Part shown: one piece after another, positions 1-8,978 of the stretch | Layout: the number at the start of each line of letters is the position of its first letter | Numbering within the stretch: position 1 is the first letter of the stretch | Assembly (NCBI GenBank): GCA_036130055.1 | Contig: JAYYOR010000027.1 | Span: 1 to 64,000, forward strand | Direction of reading: 5' to 3' | Length of the DNA stretch: 64,000 nt | Source: TMED69 sp036130055 | GTDB taxonomy: Bacteria; Pseudomonadota; Gammaproteobacteria; Ga0077536 | Notes under the pieces: model-generated | What the model was told of the DNA's origin: nothing | The model's database searches: none | The model's input: the letters and a program-made list of their open reading frames with translations, nothing else | Program-made: the position numbers and the translations under genes

Positions 1-184
1 TACTCATCAGAGTGAGAATTTTTTTTGAAATTTTAATATTTTGTAAGGCCTCGCGTATTTCTCTTTGATCCAATTGAGGATGTTCATTCAGCTCATTGAC
101 AAATGCATCGATCTCTTCGTTAAACAAAGTAGAGGCAGATAAATGGAGACTCATTTGGAAAAATAAAAAGACTAAAAATCTCAT
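1..184 (-). CDS. mltB: Lytic murein transglycosylase B, N-terminal fragment (cut by window edge)
   Basis: Only the first 61 codons are inside the window, read leftwards from an ATG at 184, two bases after the rodA stop codon. The fragment begins with a hydrophobic signal peptide (MRFLVFLFFQMSLHLSAS) without a lipobox cysteine. It continues with a segment patterned like the start of the MltB family: a FVNEL-type motif, then a histidine, an LD, and a K...ILTLM element. MltB cleaves the MurNAc-GlcNAc bond of peptidoglycan in the periplasm. Its position directly behind rodA in an elongasome operon is common in Gammaproteobacteria and supports the call. The catalytic domain lies outside the window, so the assignment rests on a short match plus context. 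Confidence 0.66.
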   Translation of the reverse strand, partial: MRFLVFLFFQMSLHLSASTLFNEEIDAFVNELNEHPQLDQREIREALQNIKISKKILTLMS

Positions 185-186
185 TG

Positions 187-1269
187 TTAAAATACCAATC
201 TACGATGAGTTTGAATTGACATTAATACCCCCATACCAATCATAACTGTCACCACTGAAGTACCTCCGTAACTAATGAGTGGAAGCGGAATTCCAACTAC
301 CGGAAGTTGGCCAGTAACCATGCTCATATTAATAAAGACAGAAACAAACAACATTAATGTTAAAACTATCGCAAGGAGTCTTCCAAAAGTATCTTGTGCA
401 TATATTGCTATTTGGGTCCCACGGGCGATAATAAGACTATATCCCAAAAGCATTACAACCACTCCTACTAGACCAAATTCCTCACAATAGACAGCGAAAA
501 TAAAATCAGTGGCCCTCTCTGGCAAAAACTCCAAATGAGATTGGGTACCATTCAACCAACCTTTGCCGAAAATTCCGCCTGAACCCACAGCAATTATCGA
601 TTGGATAATATGGTATCCAGCCCCCAAAGCATCAGTATCCGGATCAAACAGAGTAAGGATTCTTTGCCTCTGATACTCATGCATTGCAAACCAACCTATG
701 GGCGCGATTGCTACCCCAATCAATAAACCATTTCTTATAAATTTCCAACTTATCCCTGAAAAAAATAACACTACTAAACCCGAGGCGGCAACAACAATAG
801 CCGTACCTAAATCAGGCTGCCTACCTATCAAAAATGTAGGGATTGCAGTAACGATGAGAGCTATTAAAATAGTTTTAAAATCAGGTGGTAGTAACTTTTT
901 CGACACAAGACTTGCTACCATTAGAGGCACAATAACTTTCATTAGTTCTGATGGCTGAAACTTAAATAGTCCTGCATCCAACCAGCGCTGAACTCCACGG
1001 CCTGTACCAAACAAAAGAACCAGTCCTAATAATAGTAGCGCGCCTAAATATAAAATCGGCGCCCAGTGCGCAAGCCTATGGGGTGGTATTTGCGCCACAA
1101 ACAACATAGCAATTAAACCGACTAACATCCTGAGACCTTGCTTAATAACCAAATCGATAGATTGTTCCGAGGCACTATATAGCACGACGAGTCCAACTAG
1201 ACACATGATGATTATGCCAGCAAGTAAAGGTGTATCAATGTGCAGTCGATAAACTAAGTTGTTTTTCAT
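187..1269 (-). CDS. rodA: RodA, SEDS peptidoglycan glycosyltransferase of the elongasome
   Basis: RodA polymerises lipid II into glycan strands during sidewall growth, working with PBP2 in the inner membrane. The 360-residue protein is close to the usual 370 and is almost entirely transmembrane helices. SEDS signatures are visible: a FQPSELMK segment after helix 3-4, QPDLGTA, the extracellular EFLPERATDFIF stretch, and the C-terminal GIPLPLISYGGTS motif. The start ATG lies 35 nt inside mrdA. The N-terminal RLHIDTPLL resembles the corresponding region of E. coli RodA, so this long overlap is probably real. mltB follows two bases downstream. Confidence 0.97.
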   Translation of the reverse strand: MKNNLVYRLHIDTPLLAGIIIMCLVGLVVLYSASEQSIDLVIKQGLRMLVGLIAMLFVAQIPPHRLAHWAPILYLGALLLLGLVLLFGTGRGVQRWLDAGLFKFQPSELMKVIVPLMVASLVSKKLLPPDFKTILIALIVTAIPTFLIGRQPDLGTAIVVAASGLVVLFFSGISWKFIRNGLLIGVAIAPIGWFAMHEYQRQRILTLFDPDTDALGAGYHIIQSIIAVGSGGIFGKGWLNGTQSHLEFLPERATDFIFAVYCEEFGLVGVVVMLLGYSLIIARGTQIAIYAQDTFGRLLAIVLTLMLFVSVFINMSMVTGQLPVVGIPLPLISYGGTSVVTVMIGMGVLMSIQTHRRLVF

Positions 1270-3130
1270 CGATATCCCTTTTAAAATAATAATCGAGTAA
1301 TTTTCTTGCTATTGGTGCTGCAGTCGAGCTACCAGACCCACCGTGTTCTACCAATACTGCGATAGCGATTTCGGGATTCTTAGGTGGCGCATAAGCCACA
1401 AACAAAGCGTGGTCTTTAAGATGATCAGGAATGTCTTCCTCCTCTAATTCCTCATCTTGACCTATGCTGAAGACTTGGGAAGTGCCAGTTTTGCCTGCAA
1501 TTTTCGTCTTAGAGGTATACCCAATACCTCTTGCCGTCCCCTCGCTACTATGTACGACTGCCACCATCCCATCATTAATAACATCCCAATGACGTTCAGA
1601 AAAACCTATGTTGGCTGACCCGTTATCTTCCTTAGACTCAAGTTCATCTATCTTTTCAATAGATTCGGATTGTATTACAAACGGGTTAACCATTTTGCCC
1701 CTATTCGCTATAATAGCTGCAAATTTAGCTAACTGTAGAGGTGTCGCCAAAAGAAATCCTTGCCCAATCCCCGTTATTACTGTTTCTCCGGGATACCATG
1801 GCAATCCCCTTGTTTTCTTTTTCCATTCTGGTGATGGAAGAAGGCCTTTTTCTTCATTAGGTAAATCTACACCAGTAACTTTTCCTAATCCAAAGCGCTC
1901 TAGCACATTGTAAATATTTTCAATACCTAGTTCATTAGATAGCTTATAAAAAAACACGTCACAAGATCGTTCTATAGCCTTGATCAAATTTACACTTCCG
2001 TGGCCCTCTTTTTCCCAACACCTGTACCTATGGTTATCTTTCGGTAAAGAAAACCAACCATTACACTTTACGGAATGAGAGGTTGACCAACCATTTTCAA
2101 GTGCCGCTAATGCCAAAAGAGGTTTGATAGTTGAACCCGGCGGATACTGTCCCTGGATCGCTCTATCAAATAAAGGGCGAGAGGGTGAATTCATCCAAGT
2201 CCGATAGAGTTCTGGCGAAATACCGCTAGAGAAAGCATTAGGATCGAACGAGGGAAAATTTACCATAGTTAAAACTCCTCCATTACGAACGTCCAATGCA
2301 ACAATAGACCCAGTGAGTTTATTTAAGCCTTTCAATAAGGAATAGACCTTTATTTGTAGACCAGAGTCTATAGTCAATCTTAGGTCATCCCCGGGAACTG
2401 GTGGCTTTCTATCAACCACTCGCAAGAGACGGCCTTCAGCATTGATTTCGATTGTTTTACTGCCAACTTTTCCGTGTAGGGAAAGCTCCTTTTTGCGCTC
2501 TACTCCTGTTTTTCCGATATATTGAGTAGCAGCATAATTAGAATCCTGCAAACTCTCTTTATCATCATTACTTATTCGAGATACATATCCGAGAAGATGA
2601 GCGGTCTTGTCTCCAAGTGGGTAAAATCTTGATAATCCAGCCTCTATAGCTATGCCAGTAAACTTATGGCTATTTACCGAAAATAGCGCAACTTGAGTTT
2701 CAGTTAGATCAGTTATTAAAGGAACGGTTGCGAAACGAGTCGAAGTATTTAAGATTTTAATAATCTGATTTTGTTTCATTTCATCTATATCAAAAATATG
2801 TGATAGCTCCTGTATTAATATGCGCTTGTCCTTAATTTTTTCAGGTACACCTACCAAATTAAAAGATGGACGATTGCCGGCCAAAATTAATCCATCAGAA
2901 CTATAGATAACACCCCTGGGCGGAGCGACAGGTCTCACCTTTATATAATTTTCTGTAGAAAGAGTTGTGTAGTGTTGATGATTATAAACTTGCAAATAAA
3001 CCAATCTTGCTACCACTAGCACAACCATTATCAAGATAGCGAAAACTGCCAGAATTACTCGATTAAAGAAAATATCTTTCTCTAACTTACTATCTCTTAT
3101 TTCGCCAAAACTTTTCACTACTTTCTGCAT
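1235..3130 (-). CDS. mrdA: Penicillin-binding protein 2 (elongasome transpeptidase)
   Basis: PBP2 crosslinks the glycan strands made by RodA. The 631-residue protein has one N-terminal membrane anchor (about residues 24-48), a PBP dimer/pedestal domain (about 60-240) and a C-terminal transpeptidase domain. Active-site motifs are all present: S333-T-I-K336, SCD at 389-391, and KTG at 547-549. Length matches the family (E. coli 633). It lies 11 nt after mreD and overlaps the start of rodA, as expected for a PBP2-RodA pair. This is the target of mecillinam-type beta-lactams in characterised species; nothing in the active-site motifs looks altered. Confidence 0.97.
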   Translation of the reverse strand: MQKVVKSFGEIRDSKLEKDIFFNRVILAVFAILIMVVLVVARLVYLQVYNHQHYTTLSTENYIKVRPVAPPRGVIYSSDGLILAGNRPSFNLVGVPEKIKDKRILIQELSHIFDIDEMKQNQIIKILNTSTRFATVPLITDLTETQVALFSVNSHKFTGIAIEAGLSRFYPLGDKTAHLLGYVSRISNDDKESLQDSNYAATQYIGKTGVERKKELSLHGKVGSKTIEINAEGRLLRVVDRKPPVPGDDLRLTIDSGLQIKVYSLLKGLNKLTGSIVALDVRNGGVLTMVNFPSFDPNAFSSGISPELYRTWMNSPSRPLFDRAIQGQYPPGSTIKPLLALAALENGWSTSHSVKCNGWFSLPKDNHRYRCWEKEGHGSVNLIKAIERSCDVFFYKLSNELGIENIYNVLERFGLGKVTGVDLPNEEKGLLPSPEWKKKTRGLPWYPGETVITGIGQGFLLATPLQLAKFAAIIANRGKMVNPFVIQSESIEKIDELESKEDNGSANIGFSERHWDVINDGMVAVVHSSEGTARGIGYTSKTKIAGKTGTSQVFSIGQDEELEEEDIPDHLKDHALFVAYAPPKNPEIAIAVLVEHGGSGSSTAAPIARKLLDYYFKRDIDEKQLSLSTAH

Positions 3131-3141
3131 CCATATATTTA

Positions 3142-3654
3142 TTAGTAATGAGCTATCAAAATTCGTCTAATTTCACCGAGAATTAACTGAAACCATGGCC
3201 AGATAACAGCGGTTACCAACGCCTGATAAATTATTCTTAGTTCAAAACTAATATCGGAAGAAAATCTTTGAATATTCTCGATGATTAATCCATAGAAAAG
3301 AATAATAAAAAAGATGACGATAGATTGCTGGATCAAAGGATATAGTATAAATCGTCTATGATTGGTTGCAGCAAAATAGGCGAGAAAAGACAAACACAAA
3401 GCATGTTCACCGAGTGAGCTTCCATGTTGCACGTCTAACAAAAGTCCCGTGAAGAAACAGAAGACGATACCTACTTTTTGCGGGGAAGTTATACACCAAT
3501 AAAATACGAATAATCCGATCCAATTAGGCTTCCAGTTATATAACCAATCAGGAAAAGGGATGGCAGTTAACATAAAGCCAAAAATTACGGAAATAACTGC
3601 AAAAGTAAAATCAATTCCGTTTCGCTCCTTCCCGAAAGTCCCTAGATTATTCAT
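3142..3654 (-). CDS. mreD: Rod shape-determining protein MreD
   Basis: MreD is a small polytopic inner-membrane protein that helps assemble the MreBCD-RodA-PBP2 complex. The 170-residue product has about five hydrophobic helices and little soluble sequence, with the family-typical IPFPDW and LLDVQHGSSLG segments. Sequence conservation in this family is low, so its place between mreC and mrdA carries much of the evidence. Its ATG overlaps the mreC stop in an ATGA junction, suggesting translational coupling. Confidence 0.92.
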   Translation of the reverse strand: MNNLGTFGKERNGIDFTFAVISVIFGFMLTAIPFPDWLYNWKPNWIGLFVFYWCITSPQKVGIVFCFFTGLLLDVQHGSSLGEHALCLSFLAYFAATNHRRFILYPLIQQSIVIFFIILFYGLIIENIQRFSSDISFELRIIYQALVTAVIWPWFQLILGEIRRILIAHY

Positions 3655-4499
3655 TCAAAATCCTGATTTTCTTTCGGTGAACCAACCAAAAGAACCTCTC
3701 TAGAAAAAGTCAAATCAGAAATAGGCTCGACGGAAATATCAGCAAAAGATTCTCCTTTTACCTTAACTACGGATTTTATGGTTCCAACAGGATAGCCTGA
3801 AGGAAATCTATTACCCAGGCCAGAGCTAACTATGAGATCACCCTCAATTATGTCCGCATCAATTGGCACAAAAGATAATGCCAACTTTTTTGATTCGTCT
3901 ATTCCCCTTACAACCGCCCTGAGACCTGTTCTATTTATTTCCACGGGTATCACATGTTTAGGATCAGTTATTAATAGACCAATCGAAGAATATGGACCTA
4001 CTTTTATAAGCTGACCAAGAACACCCCGTACATCAACCATAGCCTGGCCAACTTGTGCACCTGTATTTTCACCTTTATTTATTACAACTTGCTGCAACCC
4101 ACTTTTTGTATCAATTGATAAAATATTCGCAATAATTGTTTGCTGATCTGGTACCACAGGAAATTCTAATAGATCCCTTAATCTGCTGTTTTCTCTTTTA
4201 AGCGCAGAATACTTTTGCGCTCTAACACTGAGTTGTAAATTTTCTGTCCTTAATTTACTTAAATCATTGATTAATACCGTTTGAGTTTTCAGGTAGCTTG
4301 AAATTGTTCCTGCAAGACCGACCTGAAAATCAACGGCTAATTGAACCGGGTAAACGACGTATGAGAGGGTTTGCCTAACCGAGTTCAAGTAATTACTTTG
4401 TCTATCAACAGAAATACATAAAAATGAAATTACCGCACAGACTATCAAACGAGGCGTAATGTTCTGTTTTGCTTTTCCTAAACCACTGATTTTTGCCAC
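3651..4499 (-). CDS. mreC: Rod shape-determining protein MreC
   Basis: MreC is a bitopic inner-membrane protein whose periplasmic part activates PBP2. The 282-residue protein has an N-terminal membrane helix (about residues 16-34), a helical coiled-coil stretch around residues 65-110 (LRTENLQL, LKRENSRLRDLL), then the beta-barrel core with GAQVGQAMVD, GVLGQLIKVG and DLIVSSGLGNRFPSGYPVG. The start is a GTG at 4499; no in-frame ATG gives a better N-terminus. It sits between mreB and mreD and overlaps mreD by four bases. Confidence 0.95.
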   Translation of the reverse strand: MAKISGLGKAKQNITPRLIVCAVISFLCISVDRQSNYLNSVRQTLSYVVYPVQLAVDFQVGLAGTISSYLKTQTVLINDLSKLRTENLQLSVRAQKYSALKRENSRLRDLLEFPVVPDQQTIIANILSIDTKSGLQQVVINKGENTGAQVGQAMVDVRGVLGQLIKVGPYSSIGLLITDPKHVIPVEINRTGLRAVVRGIDESKKLALSFVPIDADIIEGDLIVSSGLGNRFPSGYPVGTIKSVVKVKGESFADISVEPISDLTFSREVLLVGSPKENQDFE

Positions 4500-4515
4500 C
4501 TCATGGAAAATTAAA

Positions 4516-5562
4516 CTACTCTAAACTTAAGATATCAGGCCCATGAACGTCTATCATATCAAGTACTTTCCCTCCCCCACGTGCTACGCAGGTTAAGGGA
4601 TCTTCCGCGATTATTACAGGTAGTCCTGTTTCTTCCATAAGTAAACGATCAATACCTTTGAGAAGCGCTCCTCCCCCTGTCATCACCACACCACGTTCTG
4701 CTACATCTGAGGCCAGTTCTGGAGGAGTTTTTTCTAAAGCCGTTTTAACTGCTTCGATAATGCCAGCGAGAGGCTCCTGTAGTGCTTCTAGAATCTCATT
4801 ACTGTTAAGAGAAAAGCTACGGGGTAATCCTTGTGCAAGATTCCGTCCTTTAATTGTCATTTCTGTTAACTCATTGCCTGGGAAAGCACACCCCATCTCG
4901 TGTTTAACTCTCTCCGCTGTTGCTGCGCCTATCAAAGTACCGTAATTCCTCCGAACATAGTTTACTATCGCATCATCAAATCTATCGCCTGCGATTCTGA
5001 CAGAATCCGCATAAACAATTCCATTCAATGACATAACTGCAATCTCAGTAGTTCCGCCCCCAACGTCTAAAACCATAGAACCGCTGGCATCACTAACGGG
5101 CATTCCTGCCCCAATAGCAGCAGCCATAGGCTCCTCAATCAAATACACTTCACGAGCACCAGCTCCTTGCGCCGACTCTTTTATAGCACGACGTTCAACT
5201 TGGGTAGACCCGCACGGAACACACACTAGCACTCTGGGGCTAGGCTTAAAATACTGGTTTCCATGAACCTTATGGATAAAATGCTGAAGCATTTTTTCGG
5301 TGACAGTGAAATCGGCGATCACACCATCTTTCAATGGTCTTATTGCATCAATGTGTCCCGGCGTGCGCCCTAGCATCCTTTTTGCCTCGGCACCAACAGC
5401 AGCTACTGATTTTGAGATGTCGCCGTCTCTTCCTTTTCTAACTGCAACCACAGACGGCTCATTAAGAATGATGCCTTTATTTTTTACATAAATAAGCGTG
5501 TTTGCAGTACCCAAATCAATAGAAAGGTCATTAGAAAATCTTCCCCTAAGAAACTTTAGCAT
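4516..5562 (-). CDS. mreB: MreB, actin-like cell-shape protein
   Basis: MreB forms ATP-dependent filaments under the inner membrane that orient the sidewall synthesis machinery. The 348-residue protein matches the family length and contains the actin-fold motifs: phosphate 1 DLGTANTLIYVK, phosphate 2 LDVGGGTTEIAV, and the adenosine motif GGGALLKGI. The N-terminal MLKFLRGRFSNDLS includes the amphipathic membrane-binding segment. The ATG at 5562 is preceded by a clear GGAGGA ribosome binding site. It is the first gene of the elongasome operon; rod-shaped growth is therefore inferred. Confidence 0.98.
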   Translation of the reverse strand: MLKFLRGRFSNDLSIDLGTANTLIYVKNKGIILNEPSVVAVRKGRDGDISKSVAAVGAEAKRMLGRTPGHIDAIRPLKDGVIADFTVTEKMLQHFIHKVHGNQYFKPSPRVLVCVPCGSTQVERRAIKESAQGAGAREVYLIEEPMAAAIGAGMPVSDASGSMVLDVGGGTTEIAVMSLNGIVYADSVRIAGDRFDDAIVNYVRRNYGTLIGAATAERVKHEMGCAFPGNELTEMTIKGRNLAQGLPRSFSLNSNEILEALQEPLAGIIEAVKTALEKTPPELASDVAERGVVMTGGGALLKGIDRLLMEETGLPVIIAEDPLTCVARGGGKVLDMIDVHGPDILSLE

Positions 5563-5714
5563 ATAAGCGATCCTCCGTGGTTTTTGTCAACTGCTCGCCT
5601 CAAACAGGCTAACCTTTATGACTCATTTTTTGATTTGTTATTTTTTGGTACACTTAGCAAACAAATACCAGAAATTACACAAAAAAAAGAGCTTACCATT
5701 GGATAGAGAAACAC

Positions 5715-5734
5715 TCAACTAGTTGAACTATAAT
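5715..5734 (+). promoter_or_regulatory. Possible gatCAB promoter -10 with an adjoining palindrome
   Basis: In the 206-bp divergent gap between mreB and gatC, a consensus TATAAT lies at 5729-5734, 35 bases upstream of the gatC GTG. No good -35 box occurs at 16-18 bp spacing. A perfect 12-bp palindrome (TCAACTAGTTGA, 5715-5726) ends two bases before the -10 and would lie in the promoter spacer, where a repressor could act. The rest of the gap is AT-rich with no other clear element; a convincing mreB promoter was not found. Function is inference only. Confidence 0.35.
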
Positions 5735-5768
5735 ATAAAAATAAATAATAAGAACAAGAGGAAACAAA

Positions 5769-6056
5769 GTGACTATCACAGAGAAAGAAATTATTAAGCT
5801 CGGAAATCTGGCAAAAATCGGAATATCTGACGATGAGGCTCAAGAATTAGAAATTCAACTCAATAAAATCCTGAATTTTGTCGAAAAAATAAACAACCAT
5901 AAATCCACTCAAAGACAAAATCTGCCAATTAGTGCCTCTGCTAAAACGCCTTTTAGACAGGACGAAGTTACACAAGTACCAGATAATAATGATCTTTTAA
6001 AAAACGCACCTAGCAGCACTGAAACCCTAATAACCGTTCCACTTGTTATTGAGTAA
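5769..6056 (+). CDS. gatC: Asp/Glu-tRNA amidotransferase subunit C
   Basis: GatC is the small stabilising subunit of the GatCAB complex, which converts misacylated Asp-tRNA(Asn) and/or Glu-tRNA(Gln) to the amidated forms. The 95-residue protein has the family pattern: helical N-terminus (IIKLGNLAKIGISDDE), a LNKILNFVEKIN core helix, and a C-terminal strand region that threads between the other subunits. The start is GTG at 5769, with an AGAGGA ribosome binding site eight bases upstream. It is the first gene of gatC-gatA-gatB, and gatA starts five bases after its stop. Confidence 0.95.
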   Translation: MTITEKEIIKLGNLAKIGISDDEAQELEIQLNKILNFVEKINNHKSTQRQNLPISASAKTPFRQDEVTQVPDNNDLLKNAPSSTETLITVPLVIE

Positions 6057-6061
6057 TTTAA

Positions 6062-7537
6062 TTGTTCAGATCCAACTACAGTATCACCGAGATAAAAAGA
6101 GATATAAAGAATAAAACCTATTCTCATAAAGAATTAACTGAATTCTTCCTCAGGCGTATCGAAAGAGCAAATACAGTGTTAAATTGTTTTATAACAATTT
6201 GTAGAGACACTGCAATAAAAGAAGCTTTAGCTGCCGATTCTAAAAACAAAAAAACAAATTCAATACTTTCAGGGATTCCTTACGCAAATAAAGATATTTT
6301 TTGCACAAATCAAATAAGAACAACCTGCGGTTCAAAAATGTTAGAGAACTTTTTGCCACTCTATGATGCGGACTTAGTGCATCGTGCAAAAATTCTCGGA
6401 CTAGTTATGGTTGGCAAAACTAATATGGATGAATTTGCTATGGGTTCGACAAATGAAACGAGTTTTTTCGGGCCAGTTAAAAATCCATGGGATCTTACAA
6501 AAACTCCGGGTGGATCATCTGGTGGATCTGCTGCGGCTGTAGCAGCTGGCTTAGTACCTTTTGCGACGGGCTCTGATACTGGCGGGTCCATAAGACAGCC
6601 AGCCGCATTATGTGGAGTCACCGGACTGAAACCTACCTACGGGAGAATATCCAGATTCGGAATGATCGCTTTTGCTTCCAGTCTTGATCAGGCGGGCTTC
6701 ATTACGCGAACCGCAGAGGATTGCGCTCTTTGTATGGACTTTTTATCAGGTTTTGACCCAAAGGACTCAACATCGGCAAATACTCCAAAAGAAAATTATA
6801 GCGTCGGACTCAAAACTAAATTAAATGGGAAAAAAATAGGCATACCGAAACAATATTTTAATGCTGATTTAAATCATGAGATTGCAAATGCGCTTGAGAA
6901 TACAATTGAAATTTTTTCTCGTTTAGGGTGCTCAGTCGTAGAAATTGAGCTTCCTAATGCTGAACTTGGTATCGCCGCTTACTACATAATAGCCCCAGCA
7001 GAATGCTCATCAAATCTCGCCCGATTTGATGGCGTAAAATACGGTTATCGGACCGAACAGTATGAAGACATAGAATCCCTCTATAAAAATACAAGAAGCG
7101 AAGGTTTTGGTGCCGAAGTCAAAAGAAGAATATTAATAGGAACTTATGCCCTTTCTTCCGGTTATTATGATAAATATTACGAGCAAGCCCAAAGAGTCCG
7201 GTCTGTAATTAAAAGCGATTTTGATGAGGCCTTTAAAGAAATTGATATTATCCTTGGACCAACCACACCAACTACTGCGTTGTCATTAGACAATAGCAAC
7301 CGAGAAGATCCGACTGAATTATATAGTGGTGATCTTTTCACTATTCCAGTAAATTTATCAGGACTACCTGCCATTTCAATCCCTTCGGGATTCTCCAAAG
7401 ATGGACTTCCTATCGGAATGCAGTTAATTGGTAACTCTTTCTGTGAAACCGAACTCTTAAACATTGCACACCAATTCCAATTACATTCTGACTGGCATCT
7501 CAAAACTCCGAAACTTAACGAGTCTTTCGATGACTAG
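6062..7537 (+). CDS. gatA: Asp/Glu-tRNA amidotransferase subunit A (amidase)
   Basis: GatA releases ammonia from glutamine, which is channelled to GatB. The 491-residue protein shows the amidase-signature Ser-cisSer-Lys triad: K77 in PYANKD, S152 in the GGSSGGSAAAVAAG motif, and S176 in DTGGSIRQPA. The spacing matches the characterised S. aureus enzyme within two residues. The start is a TTG at 6062; no ATG is available near the N-terminus, and the translated beginning fits the family. Ribosome-binding sequence before it is weak, so translation may be coupled to gatC. The last eight bases overlap gatB. Confidence 0.97.
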   Translation: MFRSNYSITEIKRDIKNKTYSHKELTEFFLRRIERANTVLNCFITICRDTAIKEALAADSKNKKTNSILSGIPYANKDIFCTNQIRTTCGSKMLENFLPLYDADLVHRAKILGLVMVGKTNMDEFAMGSTNETSFFGPVKNPWDLTKTPGGSSGGSAAAVAAGLVPFATGSDTGGSIRQPAALCGVTGLKPTYGRISRFGMIAFASSLDQAGFITRTAEDCALCMDFLSGFDPKDSTSANTPKENYSVGLKTKLNGKKIGIPKQYFNADLNHEIANALENTIEIFSRLGCSVVEIELPNAELGIAAYYIIAPAECSSNLARFDGVKYGYRTEQYEDIESLYKNTRSEGFGAEVKRRILIGTYALSSGYYDKYYEQAQRVRSVIKSDFDEAFKEIDIILGPTTPTTALSLDNSNREDPTELYSGDLFTIPVNLSGLPAISIPSGFSKDGLPIGMQLIGNSFCETELLNIAHQFQLHSDWHLKTPKLNESFDD

Positions 7538-8969
7538 GGAATGGGACACAATTATCGGGCTTGAAGTGCACGTCCAATTGTCCACGAATAGTAAATTATT
7601 CTCAGGAGCCCCAAATAAATTTGGGGGGCTCGCAAATTCTCAGGCAAACCTAATTGACCTAGGCTATCCAGGCACCTTACCGGTTGTTAATGAGGAGGCA
7701 ATTAGGATGGCACTAAAGTTAGGGCTGGCTCTAAAAGGCAAGATTCCGAACCAGACAACCTTCTCTAGAAAAAACTATTTTTATCCTGACCTACCAAAAG
7801 GCTACCAAATTAGCCAATTTAATGAACCAATAATATCGGGAGGTTCGCTGACAATCGAGACTAAAAACGAGGAGAAAATTGTCCATTTAATACGCGCTCA
7901 TTTAGAGGAAGACGCCGGTAAATCCGTCCATTTAGCTTCTGAAAGGCTTACAGGAATAGATCTAAATCGCGCCGGCACACCTCTCATCGAAGTCGTAACC
8001 GAACCTCAAATGGTTGATGCAGAAGAAGCTGTATCGTTCATGAAAACCTTACGCGAACTTGTGCGTCACCTAAGAATCTGTGATGGTAATATGCAGGAGG
8101 GTTCATTTAGGTGCGATGCTAATATTTCTGTCAAAAGAAAAACAGAGGAAAAATTAGGAACGAAGGTGGAGATAAAAAACCTAAACTCTTTTAAATTTGT
8201 TGAAAACGCAATCAATTTTGAAATAAAAAGGCAAATAGAAAAATTAGAAGCTGGTGGGATTATTAAGCAGGAGACAAGATTATACAACGAAAAATCAGGC
8301 GAAACTAAGATCATGCGGACTAAGGAAGACGAGAATGATTACAGATACTTTCCAGACCCTGATCTAATTCCAATTAGCATTGATGAATCCGCTTTAAGAG
8401 AATTACACAAGGAGAATTTTGAATTACCATTAGAAAAGAGAAAGAGATACAAAAAAGAATTAGAACTTAACCAAACACAATCTGATACGATCTTAGCAGA
8501 CCCAGAACTGACAGCTTTTTTTGATGAGTCACTCGTATACTCAAACATTAATTCAAAGTTACTTGTCAACTGGGTAACTGGTGAGCTCATGAAGAAACTT
8601 AACGAAGAAAATATTAGAATAAATCAAGCTAATATCAGTGTGAAAAACTTTGTTGCCCTTCTTACTTTAATTGATAACGAAAAATGCTCACAGAATGATG
8701 GCCGAAAGATTTTTCGTCTAATTTGGGAAAATAATTTAAGTCTCGGAGAGGCCCGGGAAATAGTCTTATCTGGAAAAGAAAAGTTTACAGATGAAGACTT
8801 AACGTCTATCATCCGTGCTGTGCTTTCTGAACATCCAAACCAAGTAGAACAGTATCTCAACGGAAAAGAAAAAGTACTTGGATTCCTAATTGGACAAGTA
8901 ATGCAGAAGTCTGAGGGAAAAGCTGATCCAAAGATTGCAAACGAGATAATGAAAAAAGAATTAATGTAA
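7530..8969 (+). CDS. gatB: Asp/Glu-tRNA amidotransferase subunit B
   Basis: GatB phosphorylates the misacylated tRNA side-chain carboxylate and then amidates it with ammonia from GatA. I place the start at the ATG at 7530 (MTREWDTIIGLEVHVQL), which overlaps the gatA stop and gives the usual 479 residues; a longer in-frame extension upstream has no family support. Conserved features include EVHVQL, KNYFYPDLPKGYQISQ, and EEDAGKSVH near the N-terminus. A helical tail domain ends in GFLIGQVMQKSEGKADP. The gene ends nine bases from the convergent rplQ with no recognisable terminator between them. Confidence 0.97.
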   Translation: MTREWDTIIGLEVHVQLSTNSKLFSGAPNKFGGLANSQANLIDLGYPGTLPVVNEEAIRMALKLGLALKGKIPNQTTFSRKNYFYPDLPKGYQISQFNEPIISGGSLTIETKNEEKIVHLIRAHLEEDAGKSVHLASERLTGIDLNRAGTPLIEVVTEPQMVDAEEAVSFMKTLRELVRHLRICDGNMQEGSFRCDANISVKRKTEEKLGTKVEIKNLNSFKFVENAINFEIKRQIEKLEAGGIIKQETRLYNEKSGETKIMRTKEDENDYRYFPDPDLIPISIDESALRELHKENFELPLEKRKRYKKELELNQTQSDTILADPELTAFFDESLVYSNINSKLLVNWVTGELMKKLNEENIRINQANISVKNFVALLTLIDNEKCSQNDGRKIFRLIWENNLSLGEAREIVLSGKEKFTDEDLTSIIRAVLSEHPNQVEQYLNGKEKVLGFLIGQVMQKSEGKADPKIANEIMKKELM

Positions 8970-8978
8970 TTGCAGTGA

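Noticed and set aside
5563..5592. TTGACA (minus strand, 5592-5587) with TTATAT 18 bases later as an mreB promoter
   Set aside because: The -10 would overlap the mreB start codon, leaving no ribosome binding site on the transcript, so it cannot drive mreB as annotated.
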